The position numbers and the translations under genes are program-made. This document shows positions 45,651 to 56,108 of a stretch of 64,000 nt of DNA, one piece after another; positions within the stretch are counted from its first letter, which is position 1; each line of letters begins with the position of its first letter. This DNA comes from Fragilariopsis cylindrus CCMP1102 (lineage: Eukaryota > Bacillariophyta > Bacillariophyceae > Bacillariales > Bacillariaceae). The notes beneath the pieces are model-generated. The model was not told where the DNA came from, searched no databases, and saw nothing but the letters and a program-made list of their open reading frames with translations. The stretch is taken from assembly GCA_900095095.1 (NCBI GenBank), contig FMBT01000332.1, positions 248,001 through 312,000 of the forward strand, read 5' to 3'.

Positions 45651-47704
45651 CTATAAAATAACGGCACGTTTTAATCCGATCCGTTTTCGATACCAGATAC
45701 CATTCCTAGTCGGAGCTGCCTTCAATCGTTCGACCGTTTCAAATCCGGAGATAATCTTTGCAAAACAAGGTTCACCAATATGTTGTTCGGTATTGTCCTT
45801 TGTATTAATGTAAAAGGAGGGGCTACCATCAGCAGCGAATCCGACCGTATATTGTTTGTGTGGATATTCTGATGAATATTCCCGAAATGAAACAGTATCT
45901 AACCCTAATTTAGTGAATGCCTTCACCTTTTGTGATGCCGAACTACCATCGTACGGTAACGGTGCCGCCTTAATAACATGCATTGCATTCAGTATAAATG
46001 AACATCCATCAAATAAGTTCGAATTGATCATCTCTAAGAACGTAAACACAGAATGGGGCATCAATTCAAGGGATGCCATTTCTAATATCAAAATATTATT
46101 GTTGTTGTTGTTGTTACTTTTTGCTGATACTTCAGATTGTTCCCCTCCTCCAACTAGTGTCGTCTCATCCCCTGACGATGACGTGGTCGTTGTTGTACCC
46201 TTATTACTTTTATTTCGATTCTCCCGATCTTCGGGGAAATCGAGCTCTAACTGGACACGGATAACTCCCGTACCGTATTTCCTTGTAGCGTCTCGTAAAC
46301 TCGTCATCTGTACGTACTTTTGTAATGAACTCATTTCAGAGTTTGATACTCTTAATTTTTCTTGCATTGCCACCATTTCATTGAACATACCACTTTCATC
46401 GTCTTCGTCGTCAAAAGACGATGACGGCACTTTGTCATCTATATTTGTCTTGGTAAAAGTAGAACTAGCACCACTGTCAGTGTTACTGTTACTGTCACTG
46501 TTACTGATGAATACTGCTCCCGGATCGATTTCTAACAATTGCCCTTGTAGTATATGTATATCTCTTTCGATTGAATCGAAATGGACTGAAACTTTTTTAT
46601 TTCTTGCTTCTGTAATGACCGTTACTTGATCTATGGCAATAGATAACGTTGCGTATGATTGTGTGTATAGACCGACCCCTAATAATGACACACCTGTAAC
46701 GAGTAAAAGAAATAACGGATTCTTTACTTTTAAAAGCGATCGCCACAACAATTGTTGTTGCTGTGGCGTTGTTGTCTTGTCTGTAATAGTACACGTACTA
46801 CTACTTATCTCGTTGCTATTGCTATTGCCATTGCTTCTTTTATCATCGTAACTGTCATCATTTTCGAGATCAAAAAAAAGTGTACTACTACTTATATCGT
46901 TGCTATTGCTATTGCCATAGCTTCTTTTATCATCGTAATGTCATCATTTTCGATCTCGTAATGAGAGGGTAAGGAAGTTGTAGACGGAGTAGGGGGGAGG
47001 ACCGAAATAAAGTCACCCGATTGGCTCCGTCGATGACCTTCTCGTATTATTTGTATGTTGTTGTGTTGCTGTTGCTGTCGATGCTGCTGCTGATATTCAA
47101 TGTCACTTTTAAGTATTCCTGATATTGATTCCGATGATTCTGATTCGTGTAAAGCTTTTCTATGAATATTAGGAGAATATAAATATGTATCGCTGTTACT
47201 TCTTCCATTGCCTATTATTTTCGATTCTGGGATTGTTGGAGGAGGAGGAGGAGGAGGGGGTGGAAGAGGAAGAAAAGAGTCATTTTCGTCTATGGATTGA
47301 GAGGAAGAGGAATATGAATTTATTTCTTCAATGTCGTTATCGTTGTCGTTGTTGCATTCAGCAAAACTGCTCTGACTACTCTCATCTTCCCCATCGTCCG
47401 TTGATCGAAAATGGACTTTCAATGATTGGTAGTGCGTATCATTATGTCGTCTTATTCTTGAGTTGTAATTCGTGTGGTAATTATTGTTATTATTACTGCT
47501 GCCGTTGTTATTGTTATTGTTATTGATGTTGTTGATATTAGTATCGGTATCGGTATTGGTATTGGTATTCGTATTTGAAATCGCATCACTATTATTATTA
47601 TTATTATTATTATTATTGATCATACCACCATCCTTATCGACAGAACTACATCTTCTTCTTGACATTCTTGTAGTTGTTGCTCCCATAATTGTTGTCGATA
47701 CCAT
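45651..47704 (-). CDS. Membrane-anchored cyclophilin-like protein (one apparent base gap)
   Basis: About 684 residues if one missing base near 46950 is allowed; the gap is visible by comparing two tandem coding copies there (ACATTACG against ACAGTTACG). The N-terminal ~310 residues are disordered (Asn, Gln, Ser and Pro runs). One hydrophobic span follows (NPLFLLLVTGVSLLGVGLY), so the protein is likely a type II membrane protein. A helical stalk and then a cyclophilin-type fold come after it: GVIRVQLELDFPE, EMASLELMPHSVFTFLEMI, FDGCSFILNAMHVIKAAP, YTVGFAADGSPSFYIN and FAKIISGFETVERL. The usual active-site FHRVIPGFMIQ stretch is replaced by FDGCSFILNAMHV and lacks the catalytic Arg, so isomerase activity is doubtful. 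Probably acts in the secretory lumen. Confidence 0.75.
46787..46957. repeat. ~85-bp tandem duplication inside the cyclophilin-like gene
   Basis: Copies at about 46787-46871 and 46872-46957 share TTGCTATTGCTATTGCCAT, GCTTCTTTTATCATCGTAA and TCATCATTTTCGA. They encode repeated ENDD-YDDKRS-GNSNSN just ahead of the membrane span. One copy lacks a single base relative to the other. Confidence 0.85.
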
Positions 47705-48138
47705 ATGGACACGACGATAGTGTAGGGAAATAAATTGATAGATGTGATACCTTTTGTTAAGTTAGTCTAATGATTTACAATCCAATTTCATTGTCATAGG
47801 TTACCACTACATGTACTGGGAAACAAATAAGACAAACGACCAAAGCAGTATTGATTATATATACTGTATATTGATGTGCTATTATTAATTGAAGCGAACG
47901 ATGGTTCCTATTTGTTTCTTTTTTCGCCGCGTTGGTGACCGCTTTTGATTTATTTATGCTTTTTGTCTAACAAGCAAAAGTTACAATCATTGATCGTGAA
48001 AATTAAAAGTTTTTAGTCATTTAGAGACGGCGCCAGTCAAAATCTGTCCGCCCCACCCACCTGCGAACCGTTGAGTTTTTTAGGCGCGCGCAAAACACAA
48101 TTGCGAAGGTAATCGCGACTCAAGGTCTTCAACGTAAC
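47705..48138. other. Spacer before the truncated LINE copy
   Basis: 5' flank of the cyclophilin-like gene. No gene seen. Confidence 0.45.
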
Positions 48139-48612
48139 ATTGGAAATAAGACTGGAAGCAACCAATCAGCAACTTAAGAAATGGATACTACGGTGGAGAC
48201 CAGTCATAGATCATAGCATGAAGAAGGTCAAAGAGATGGCACAGACAAGAAGCATACCAATTTGGAGATATTCTACGGCTGATCAACCGGCAAAGACAAA
48301 AGTAACTAGGCATGTACCCACAAGGAAACATGTTCTGCCAAAACTAATATATTCTCTAGATCCAAACCAAGCAGGTCAACCAGTAAGGCACCGCCCACAA
48401 TACAGAGGAAAACTAAGGTGAACAACATACTCACCAAGATGTTTAAAACATTAGGGAAGAAGAGATCAACAAGTACATTGGCGATAGATTTGGTGACGTT
48501 CCTACTTAACAGTGTACTAATAGAGATTAAACATAGGCCGGCCGACGGTTGTCTTACTAGTCTTTCTAAGGCGGTAAGGAGCAAAGCGGCAGCTTTTAAA
48601 TAACAAGTTATA
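48139..48612 (+). mobile_element. 5'-truncated LINE copy, 3' end only
   Basis: Matches the last ~500 bases of the large LINE. The encoded NQQLKKWILRWRPVIDHSMK and SIPIW segments align with NQQLKKWINRWRPVIDHSMK and SIPIW of the full element. GKKRSTS and the 3' UTR block (CTTTCTAAG, TAAGGAGCAAAGC, AAGTTATA) follow. It is clearly diverged from the full copy and represents another subfamily member, typical of incomplete reverse transcription. Confidence 0.88.
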
Positions 48613-48886
48613 ATAATTTTGGCCCGTTGATTTTGCCTCTACGGCCTATTCCTGCAAGGCACTCATCGTATGCTTCACGGATATCAAATGCAACATGATC
48701 AGGATTCCATTCGTTAGTAAAAACTTCCAACGTTGCAACATGCCAACACCACATAGCAATGTGCCTGTGGTATTCCGCGTTGATAGCAGCAATATCCTTT
48801 TTCAAGGTAACAGAATTATTGCGGTGCTCAACAGAATATGAGGGAATGACTGACCAAGGACAGACCATATGAGTAGATATAGCCAA
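48613..48886 (-). CDS. Hypothetical fragment between two LINE remnants
   Basis: A minus-strand frame of about 92 residues with balanced composition (HIAMWCWHVATLEVFTNEWN, then HVAFDIREAYDECLAGIG). It starts inside the LINE 5'-like segment, so its true N-terminus is unknown. No family recognised. It may be a relic of another element or of a gene into which the LINE remnants inserted. Confidence 0.25.
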
Positions 48887-48998
48887 TCATAGAGAGCAAC
48901 TAGGCTCACACTTCTAATGAACACTATTTATATACGTTAATAGCATAGAAGTCTTCAGTCTAGCGAACTTAGGTAGCTGGAAACATTTACAGGTTATG
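48840..48998 (+). mobile_element. Lone LINE 5' segment with one monomer
   Basis: Matches the 5' region of the large LINE from about 29855: GACTGACCAAGGACAGACCAT, AGCCAATCATAGAGAGCAA, then a single monomer with GTCTTCAGTCTAG. After the monomer the similarity stops, with no ORF1. It lies just downstream of the truncated 3' copy in the same orientation. Confidence 0.8.
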
Positions 48999-49414
48999 AG
49001 AACATATATCTTTTATCACTGTTAAAAGATGATAATATAATAAAGTTTAAACAGGGTTGTGTTATGATCGTTAGAACACTAAAGTTGACTCTCAGTCCCG
49101 AATCCTCAGTCCCGATTCTATAACGCGCTCGCCGTTCCGCCTTTTGAGCCGACGCAAAATCGAATTCACTTCAATTTTACTTATATTCAACATTGAACAT
49201 TGCTTCACATGACATTCAACACGTGCTATCTAAAGTTACAGTACACCAATAGCAATATAGCAACTACGAGGATTTTTATTGTAGACATGAACTTGGACAC
49301 AGTTGTGAATCCGAACGAAGAAGAATTTGGTCGCTAGCTACATGAGGGGAGAATTGTTTATAAGGAGTCGGGAAAGAATCAAATCCGAGCACTGAATGCT
49401 GATATAAATTGCCG
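48999..49414. other. Spacer
   Basis: Promoter side of the PH-like gene. No gene seen. Confidence 0.45.
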
Positions 49415-50560
49415 ATGAGAAATGACAACCCAAACCGTTGGTTGTTGGTAGATCAATCCATGATTAGCGTTAGAACATCATTACGGGGTCGGGATACTTT
49501 GCCACTTCCACAACAACAACTATCGTTAAAAGGACTGAATCCATTTCCAGAATCTGTGTTCTCGTACACGTTATTCTTAGCGTCATGTCTCAGCATTTGG
49601 CTTCTATATCTACTTTTGCCGCGTGGGTTTCGAAAACAATACTGTAGGGCCAATCGGAAACGATATTCTCGCAGACTCGACAGTCAAATGCCTGCTGCTG
49701 GATACTGGGCTCCGGTTCGTTCGATACAAGCCCAATCGACGACCCCAAGTTTTGAAGGGGAAAATGACCACAATCGACATCAGTCGTCGGGATCAGCATA
49801 TGCGAAGAATAAAAGAAATTTTGATATCCCTACAACAATCAACACTCCCAGTAAAGTTAACAACGCCGAAACGTCCCCGCCCCGTTCACCGCCTCGCAAT
49901 CAATTTAGTCGTCAATATCCCGGTATTAAGAATCCTCCTTCACCCGAACATCCCGCTCTCAAAAAGATCCCTTCTAACAAAATTATCGCTAGTACGATGG
50001 AACGTTTACAAAATCGTGGCATCCGTCTTGTGGCACACGGTGTTCATTGCGATCCGAAACGCGTTTGGATTAGTCTGAAGGACGATGTGCAAGAGGGTGG
50101 CGGAGGAGGAGGGGGAAGAGGAGAGCCATGTGTGACATGGCAGACTGAATTCCCACGACGCGTCCCCGACCAAAGCGGGCAAGTATCGATTGTCTTGATG
50201 AGGGGGAGTCTCCATACGATTTCCCTGAAGAACATACTATACATTGACGTTGGAAAGAAGACACACGCACTTCAATTAGCGAATGATCTTCCAGATTCGA
50301 TGTGCTTGTCACTCCTGACTCAGAACGGTAGTTTGGATTTGCAAGCCAATAGCAAGCTGGAGCGAGATTCATTGGTTTCTTGTTTTAGTATGATTCTAGA
50401 CGATATCCACGAGGAGGATTGGAGGGCCTTATACGAGGCAAGTCCAGAACCCTCCCTAGTTAACAGCGCTGAAAGCAACCACTATAATAATAACAATAAT
50501 AACAATAACAATAACAATCGTGCAGCGGGGGGGAAAGATATGATGCTACAGTTGTTATAG
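49415..50560 (+). CDS. Membrane-anchored PH-like domain protein
   Basis: 381 residues from the ATG at 49415. One hydrophobic span at about residues 46-66 (YTLFLASCLSIWLLYLLLP) is followed by basic residues, then a Pro/Ser/Asn-rich linker. At about 215-345 comes a domain with the pleckstrin-homology pattern: KRVWISLKDD, WQTEF, LHTISLKNILYIDVGKKTHA, LSLLTQNGSLDLQANS and the closing helix RDSLVSCFSMILDDI. PH domains of this type bind phosphoinositides or proteins, so it may tether membranes or recruit partners. Gly and Asn runs interrupt loops. Ligand unknown. Confidence 0.7.
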   Translation: MRNDNPNRWLLVDQSMISVRTSLRGRDTLPLPQQQLSLKGLNPFPESVFSYTLFLASCLSIWLLYLLLPRGFRKQYCRANRKRYSRRLDSQMPAAGYWAPVRSIQAQSTTPSFEGENDHNRHQSSGSAYAKNKRNFDIPTTINTPSKVNNAETSPPRSPPRNQFSRQYPGIKNPPSPEHPALKKIPSNKIIASTMERLQNRGIRLVAHGVHCDPKRVWISLKDDVQEGGGGGGGRGEPCVTWQTEFPRRVPDQSGQVSIVLMRGSLHTISLKNILYIDVGKKTHALQLANDLPDSMCLSLLTQNGSLDLQANSKLERDSLVSCFSMILDDIHEEDWRALYEASPEPSLVNSAESNHYNNNNNNNNNNNRAAGGKDMMLQLL

Positions 50561-51190
50561 AACAAAGGTTAGAAAGTCGCGATTTAACAGGTTTGGCTCA
50601 ACAGCAAGTAATCTTTTGTTGAAGTATAGGGGACTACTACTATCGAAGTTTGAATCAAAGTTCAGATTGTTCGGGGATACATGCAGGATTTTTCACGCAT
50701 AATATTTGTAATAATAACTTCATTAAACTCAAATGTTTTACATTTGATAAATGCCCAGATGCATTACACTGTAGCGCGTTGTTCTTTTCGGCTATGTTAT
50801 GTTATACTGTACCTTTAATATTCAACATGGACTGTATCATCAAAAATAAATTACTGAAGAGTTATTATTTTTTCATTATAATTTTTTGTTGTTCTAAAAT
50901 GAGTGGGTGCTACGATTTTCTAGCAAATTTTTCTTTTTTAAGATTTCCGAAAGCGCGCAAAATCTGCGTACTTACGTTGACAAAATCGCATCATCAGCTC
51001 TGACGATATCTTGTGAATAATAATATCCATTACGGTATTCTGTTTGTTGCATGTGTATAATTTATTTGTTGTCGCTACTCGGCAAGACCCATTGCCATAT
51101 ACCGAATCAGACCACTTCTTATCTTTTTTTACTGAGGACTATTTAATTGGATAATATTCTTAGACCTTCAAAGCATCACCAAGCATTACC
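50561..51190. other. Spacer
   Basis: No supportable gene. A plus frame at 50650-51003 is rich in Phe, Cys and Tyr from AT-rich DNA and lacks gene-like features. Confidence 0.45.
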
Positions 51191-52404
51191 ATGGTCAATT
51201 ATAAATACCGAATACGAAGTTTAATATGTTTTCTACTTCCGTTGTCTCTCATTCTGTTGTACTATAACCAGTACTATTGCGAGGCATCTACTACTACAGC
51301 CACTGTTCATCCTGGATGGAACAAGCAAAGACAAGAATTTCAGCGAAAGTTGAAATCGATCACACATAATAAACGTAGTGGTAGAATGAATAAGGAAAGT
51401 AAGAACATTTTTGATGATGAAGTCACTGAAGATAAAATTGGTTTAGCCGGATATAGAAGCGAGTACGCTGATCACGACGGCGCACAACAAGAACAGATAA
51501 AAAAAGGCTATGGTCAAAGTTTTTCTTTTCTGAGATTTCAATCCCCCGTAGCCATCTGCAAAGCTTTCGATTCTGTTCGGTCGTCTTCGTCTTTTAAATG
51601 GTTCGAAGGGGTTGATCGAAAGGGGTACTTCTCAAGCACCAAGTTAGGCGGTGATTGGGTGATTGCTGAAAGCAAACAGGTCGCTGTGGACTGCACAACA
51701 GAAGAAGTTCTGCGTGTCTATCTTTCTGGGGAGTTGCAGGCGAAGTGGAATGAAAAGAATATACTGGAGTGTTGTTTCACTAAATTGCAGAAGAATAACA
51801 ACGACGGAAGCGGTAACAGTACACAGAATGTTAATAATAATAATAATAATAATAGTAATAATAATGGTCTATCACATAAGGCCAATTTTTGGACGAGATC
51901 GAAAGGGAATAGCTACAACAGTATAAGCCAATCACAGGATCGACTCGATTGCGCCGAAGCTATCGGAGACAGTTACTTTTACCGGCAAGATCTACTTCTA
52001 AAATCGCAACGGGTTATTCGTAGCCACACTGGGATTATGAAGTATCAACAAATCATTGAAATTGACAAAGTGGGACGTAACAATTATTCTATATTGGTTC
52101 GTCTCTTAAAAAATAAGAATGAGAATAATCGAAAAAATAATCAAGTGGAAGGAACGAACAGTAGTGCCATCACAACGACAGCCAAAAAACCATTTGAATC
52201 ATTACAGGTTATGTTAATCTTGAACAAGATGGAAAAGACGTTAACATTTATGCAGCTGGTGTGTTTGAAGTTGATAGACAGGTGGTTCCAAATTTGATAG
52301 TATTTGATACGAGTGGAATCGCTGGATCAATTGCTGGTAAAGGTACACTGTGGTTGGCTGCTTATTTCGAAAATGGAGAGAAAAATCAAGGAATGAATAA
52401 ATAA
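51191..52404 (+). CDS. START/polyketide-cyclase-like lipid-binding protein, secretory (one apparent base gap)
   Basis: An N-terminal signal or anchor (SLICFLLPLSLILLYYNQYY) is followed by a charged linker. A helix-grip-type domain runs from about residue 145 to the end: GGDWVIAESKQVAVDCTTEE, VLRVYLSGELQAKWNEKNIL, FYRQDLLLKSQRVI, then VFEVDRQVVPNLIVFDT. An Asn run sits in a loop. The frame given by the ATG ends at 52297, but from about 52205 the next frame reads YVNLEQDGKDVNIYAAG and continues to a TAA at 52402-52404. One missing base near 52205 explains this, and the protein would be about 404 residues. START-like domains carry lipids; the ligand is unknown. Confidence 0.72.
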
Positions 52405-53162
52405 AACTAATGAACTATTTAAATCTTCCCACGCCTTATTTTTCCTTTCGATTATTTTCTGTAGTCACAGTACATAAAATTCGTAAGGTCCCTTCTCTCC
52501 AGAGCTTCTCTTCAGAGCATATACAAGAAATAATGAGCGAAAATAGAGATAGGAAACAGTTTATACATTTGGTTTTTTAAGTTTTCTTTGTGAACCGTAG
52601 AGTGCTACAGTGTGCAGAAGGAACATAAGACTATACAACATCTAAACGCATTGTGGCCTAAAGCACACGCACACGCACACATCTTCATTGAATTTACCGC
52701 AGTGCTTAGATTTTGTTTGATGTATTAAAAAAATGCAGTCATTATATCACTTAAAACGTTATTATTCATAGGGATGATATTGTTCTGCAGTATTATTGAT
52801 CGTATGATAAAAAAATTATCTTCCTGGGAGTGTAAATTGCTGGCTAGTAAGTAGATGGAAGCTTAAGATCATATTTAAGATTTCCTTTTAGTTGGCGAGT
52901 AACGTGATGCATCGTAGGTTGCGCTTCGTGCTTTGTGTGTTCCTTGTGACCGTTCGTTCTTCGGACACTGCAACCGTAAGGTAATCAAAAGAGAAGGATG
53001 AGATTATTATATTCTAGCTAGAGAAAGATCGCCCCGTGATCCGAAATCTTTACCCTCTTCCCTACTTCCTCCAAGGCAAAAATAGATCCGATGGTATACA
53101 TCCAGACCATATCAGAAGAATGTACTGTATTTTTGTTTGATCAAGAAAGGGGATAATTGCAT
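52405..53162. other. Convergent spacer
   Basis: Includes a short CACACG repeat near 52663-52680. No gene seen. Confidence 0.5.
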
Positions 53163-53591
53163 TCAACAATATGCGGTTTCTTCGTCTATCACTTGCAACA
53201 TAACATCATAACTCATAGTTGAGATAGAAGATCGCGACCTTTCGTCGCAGCAAGAAACACTACTAGTCGCCGTGGTATCGTGATCTATGTATTCGCACGT
53301 ATTACGACGACGAGCCGATGGGGATGTGTTATCCCGATATGTAACCATGTTAACAGCAAAAGAACCCTTTGTATCAAATTTGCGCCTTCGTTCAAGAGCT
53401 CGTTTTAAAACCTTCAATCGTTTAACTTTATATTGTTTTGGCTCATTATTCTTGGGGTATGTATTCTTGTTGTTGTTATTATTTTCCCTTTCATCTTCTT
53501 GATATTGAAACTCGCATACCTTTTGAATATGATCGTGCCAATCCATATCAACGTCCATATCTATTCCCGTATCGCTACCCCCTTTGCTATT

Positions 53592-53622
<31 letters not shown>

Positions 53623-53783
53623 TTATTACTGCTAGTCGTTTCTTTGTGTACTGATATTGCCTTCAGAATTTCGCAGCTCCTTGATCGGAAGTCTTCGACT
53701 TCGTCTACTGGTATGGGAACATGCTGATCCTGCCGACGAGGGAAAATATTAATTTTCGAGAAAAGTTCAGCTAAATTTTTCAT
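53163..53783 (-). CDS. Hypothetical protein (206 aa), Ala run and basic helix
   Basis: No family recognised. The start MKNLAELFSKINIFPRRQD is followed by an acidic VDEVEDF stretch. Next are a run of about nine Ala (GCA/GCT repeat at 53597-53620), an MDVDMD patch with HIQKVCEFQYQEDE, and a basic helix (KVKRLKVLKRALERRRK). A Ser-rich tail closes with DVMLQVIDEETAYC. The ordered patches between repeats and the long uninterrupted frame favour a real gene, perhaps of a lineage-specific regulatory protein. Confidence 0.55.
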
Positions 53784-54721
53784 CGTTAAGTAATATAAAT
53801 AGAGAGTCGTCGTTTGTCATTCGACGTTTGTCGTTTTGCCTGTAGTCGTTACGTAATAGCAATACTTGTTGATCCACTCGATTGGTTTGCTCCTGTCTAA
53901 TGTGATTTTGTTTTTCTATTGATCATTATGGTTTTCACTCCTAATACTAGCTAGCTAGCTAGCTAGCTAGCTAGCTAGTACTTGCATGATCAGCCGCAAT
54001 CTACATTTTTTCACAATTATTCAATACTGATGTGAATGTTCTTTTCTCGATTTTTTCTAAATCGATTTAGGAAAAACAAAAATATTAAAGCTTAGTTGGA
54101 GCTAATTCGGCTTGTGAACGAAAACATTTAACTTTTGCTGGAAAACCGTTTGAATCCACTTGAAACGTACCAACCCAGAACACAACATCACTAAGTAACA
54201 TAGTAAGCCCATAAGTACTGACTTAATATTTTCCCAACTCCTAATTTATTAATTAAACCAATAATTCTCCGCGACTATCACGCCGTTCAAAACAAAACCT
54301 GAAATTTGCGATCGACAAAAATAATAATGACTAACGCTTTCTGTCCCATAGACGACTGAAATCTTGGTCGTAAATAATTTTCGTTGAAATGTCCGAGTCA
54401 TCATGTGTGATTGCAGTTCAAAAAATGGTTAAAAATGAACGAAGAATCGGACTTGCCGAAAAAGAAACAAAACTGACAGAACGTCGGTTTCTTTAAGCAA
54501 AGTATAGGTGTTCATTTCGTTGGAGACAGGTCCAGTGTCGTATCTATTGCCAGTAGAAAATTGTTCCTGCTTTCATATCAAGCTATCAGAATAACATCAT
54601 ATCATAACATCGCAATAGAGTACACCACATACAAGATTCTTCCGTCTCCTCCTATCCTGTCACAAGAAGATCACACATCGCATCTCCACAAGCAACAAGC
54701 AACAAACATCGTATCATCAAT
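53784..54721. other. Divergent spacer with (CTAG)8
   Basis: About 940 bases between two divergent hypothetical genes. Holds a perfect CTAG tetranucleotide run, eight units, at 53947-53978. No gene seen. Confidence 0.6.
53947..53978. repeat. (CTAG)8 self-complementary microsatellite
   Basis: Eight perfect CTAG units. Because CTAG is its own reverse complement, the whole 32-base run can fold on itself into a hairpin or cruciform. Confidence 0.95.
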
Positions 54722-55167
54722 ATGGAGTCTATATTAATTGGAGCTTTTTCATATTGTTCGGCGGTCTTATTCGCTACAAACGACAAATTGAAAGCAATAA
54801 AGGCGGCCAGGGCTGAAGCTGAAACGGACCCAGACACGGCATCGATAACACCAGTATGCGATCCCGACGACAGTAAAAGTTCACATCGGAGCGTCCGCTT
54901 TTCAAATATACCGATCGTCAATATCATACCCTTGTCACCATCTACTATCTCCACTACTACAACTGCTAATGAAGAAGATGACGAAATTACTAACCTTCAC
55001 GAAGTTACGTGCTCGTTAATATCATCGCCTTCCTCATCTGTCGAAGAATGTGTTGAGGTGAAAACAAGCCAACCACTGTCGCCACCCTCGCTACCGACAC
55101 AGTTACGATCCGCACCGCAACATCAACTGCAGCATCAACCGCAACATCAACAGCAGAAACGTCAGCA

Positions 55168-55198
<31 letters not shown>

Positions 55199-55318
55199 CA
55201 TAGATTTTTAGGATACAAAAATCGAAGACGAAGAGTGCGAAATTTGCTGAAAGAAGATATTGCTCGTCGACGAAGAAAAGAGGAAGAATATGATCGGGAG
55301 CGACGGGTAAAAGACTAG
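54722..55318 (+). CDS. Hypothetical protein (198 aa) with RVxF-like motif
   Basis: No family recognised. A short hydrophobic N-terminus (MESILIGAFSYCSAVLFATN) could be a membrane or targeting segment. HRSVRFSNI at about residues 57-65 fits the RVxF docking pattern for protein phosphatase 1, in an otherwise Ser/Thr-rich region. A His/Gln run (about 130-155) precedes a strongly basic C-terminal helix (KNRRRRVRNLLKEDIARRRR) that may bind nucleic acid or act as a nuclear signal. Function is inference only. Confidence 0.55.
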
Positions 55319-56108
55319 GGAAACCAATGCACTAATATTATAAAACCAGGTTTGTTCGGTTCCTTTAGTGCTGTTTCTTCGATCCTGTTTCTACGGCATT
55401 TAATGTCATTCAATTTATAATAAACCATGTTGTACGATGATCAGAGGAACATCCTATTGATTGATCGCTATTATTTTCATTAGAGCGATCGCATCTTTTT
55501 GTGTTGTTAGCTAGGCATATTTGTTTTGATCAAATAGAAGCTATAATTCATTCAAGGGCGGTACATAATATAAAATAGGTAAAAGTGCTCTATCGCTCAA
55601 GTATTTTTTATTTTAAAGAGACTATATTATATTATAGATTTAGAGTACAAACTCTCTTGAAAATTTATTTCAAATGATTAAAGTTGACTTGACATCAACG
55701 TTCAGTTATACTATATCATTTGCGTAGATAGACAATAAGCTTCTTTTCTCTTGTATCCAAGTAACTAGAAAAAAATAGATACATGCTATTGTATCGTTTT
55801 GTATCTATATCCTCCTTAGTATTGTTTTCGCATTTGAGGCTCGTAAATCATCCATCGTAAATCGTCTGCATCTTGGAGTTTTTCTTGCCACCGTGCATGT
55901 TTGATTGATCCGTTAAAAACGAAGCACCGAAAAAAGTGTTTGAAGGTTTTTCTTTCTGATCCATCGTTGGTCACAACACAATTTTCAAATAGAACAAGGG
56001 CGTAGAAAGAATTCGAATTAGAAAGATATAGTAGAAAATCCTTCATAAAATGTGACATGATCGTTTGATTTGTAACGTCTTATTGATACCATTACAATGA
56101 TCTTATCT
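55319..56108. other. Convergent spacer with one small frame
   Basis: Contains a minus frame of 80 residues at 55816-56058 with balanced composition (FYALVLFENCVVTNDGSERK, then ARWQEKLQDADDLRWMIYE). It could be a short gene or an exon, but I find no family or splice context for it. The remainder is AT-rich and featureless. Confidence 0.35.

Noticed and set aside
50650-51003. Plus-strand frame of 117 codons
   Set aside because: Its Phe/Cys/Tyr-rich composition fits AT-rich spacer and it has no family, signal or neighbour support.
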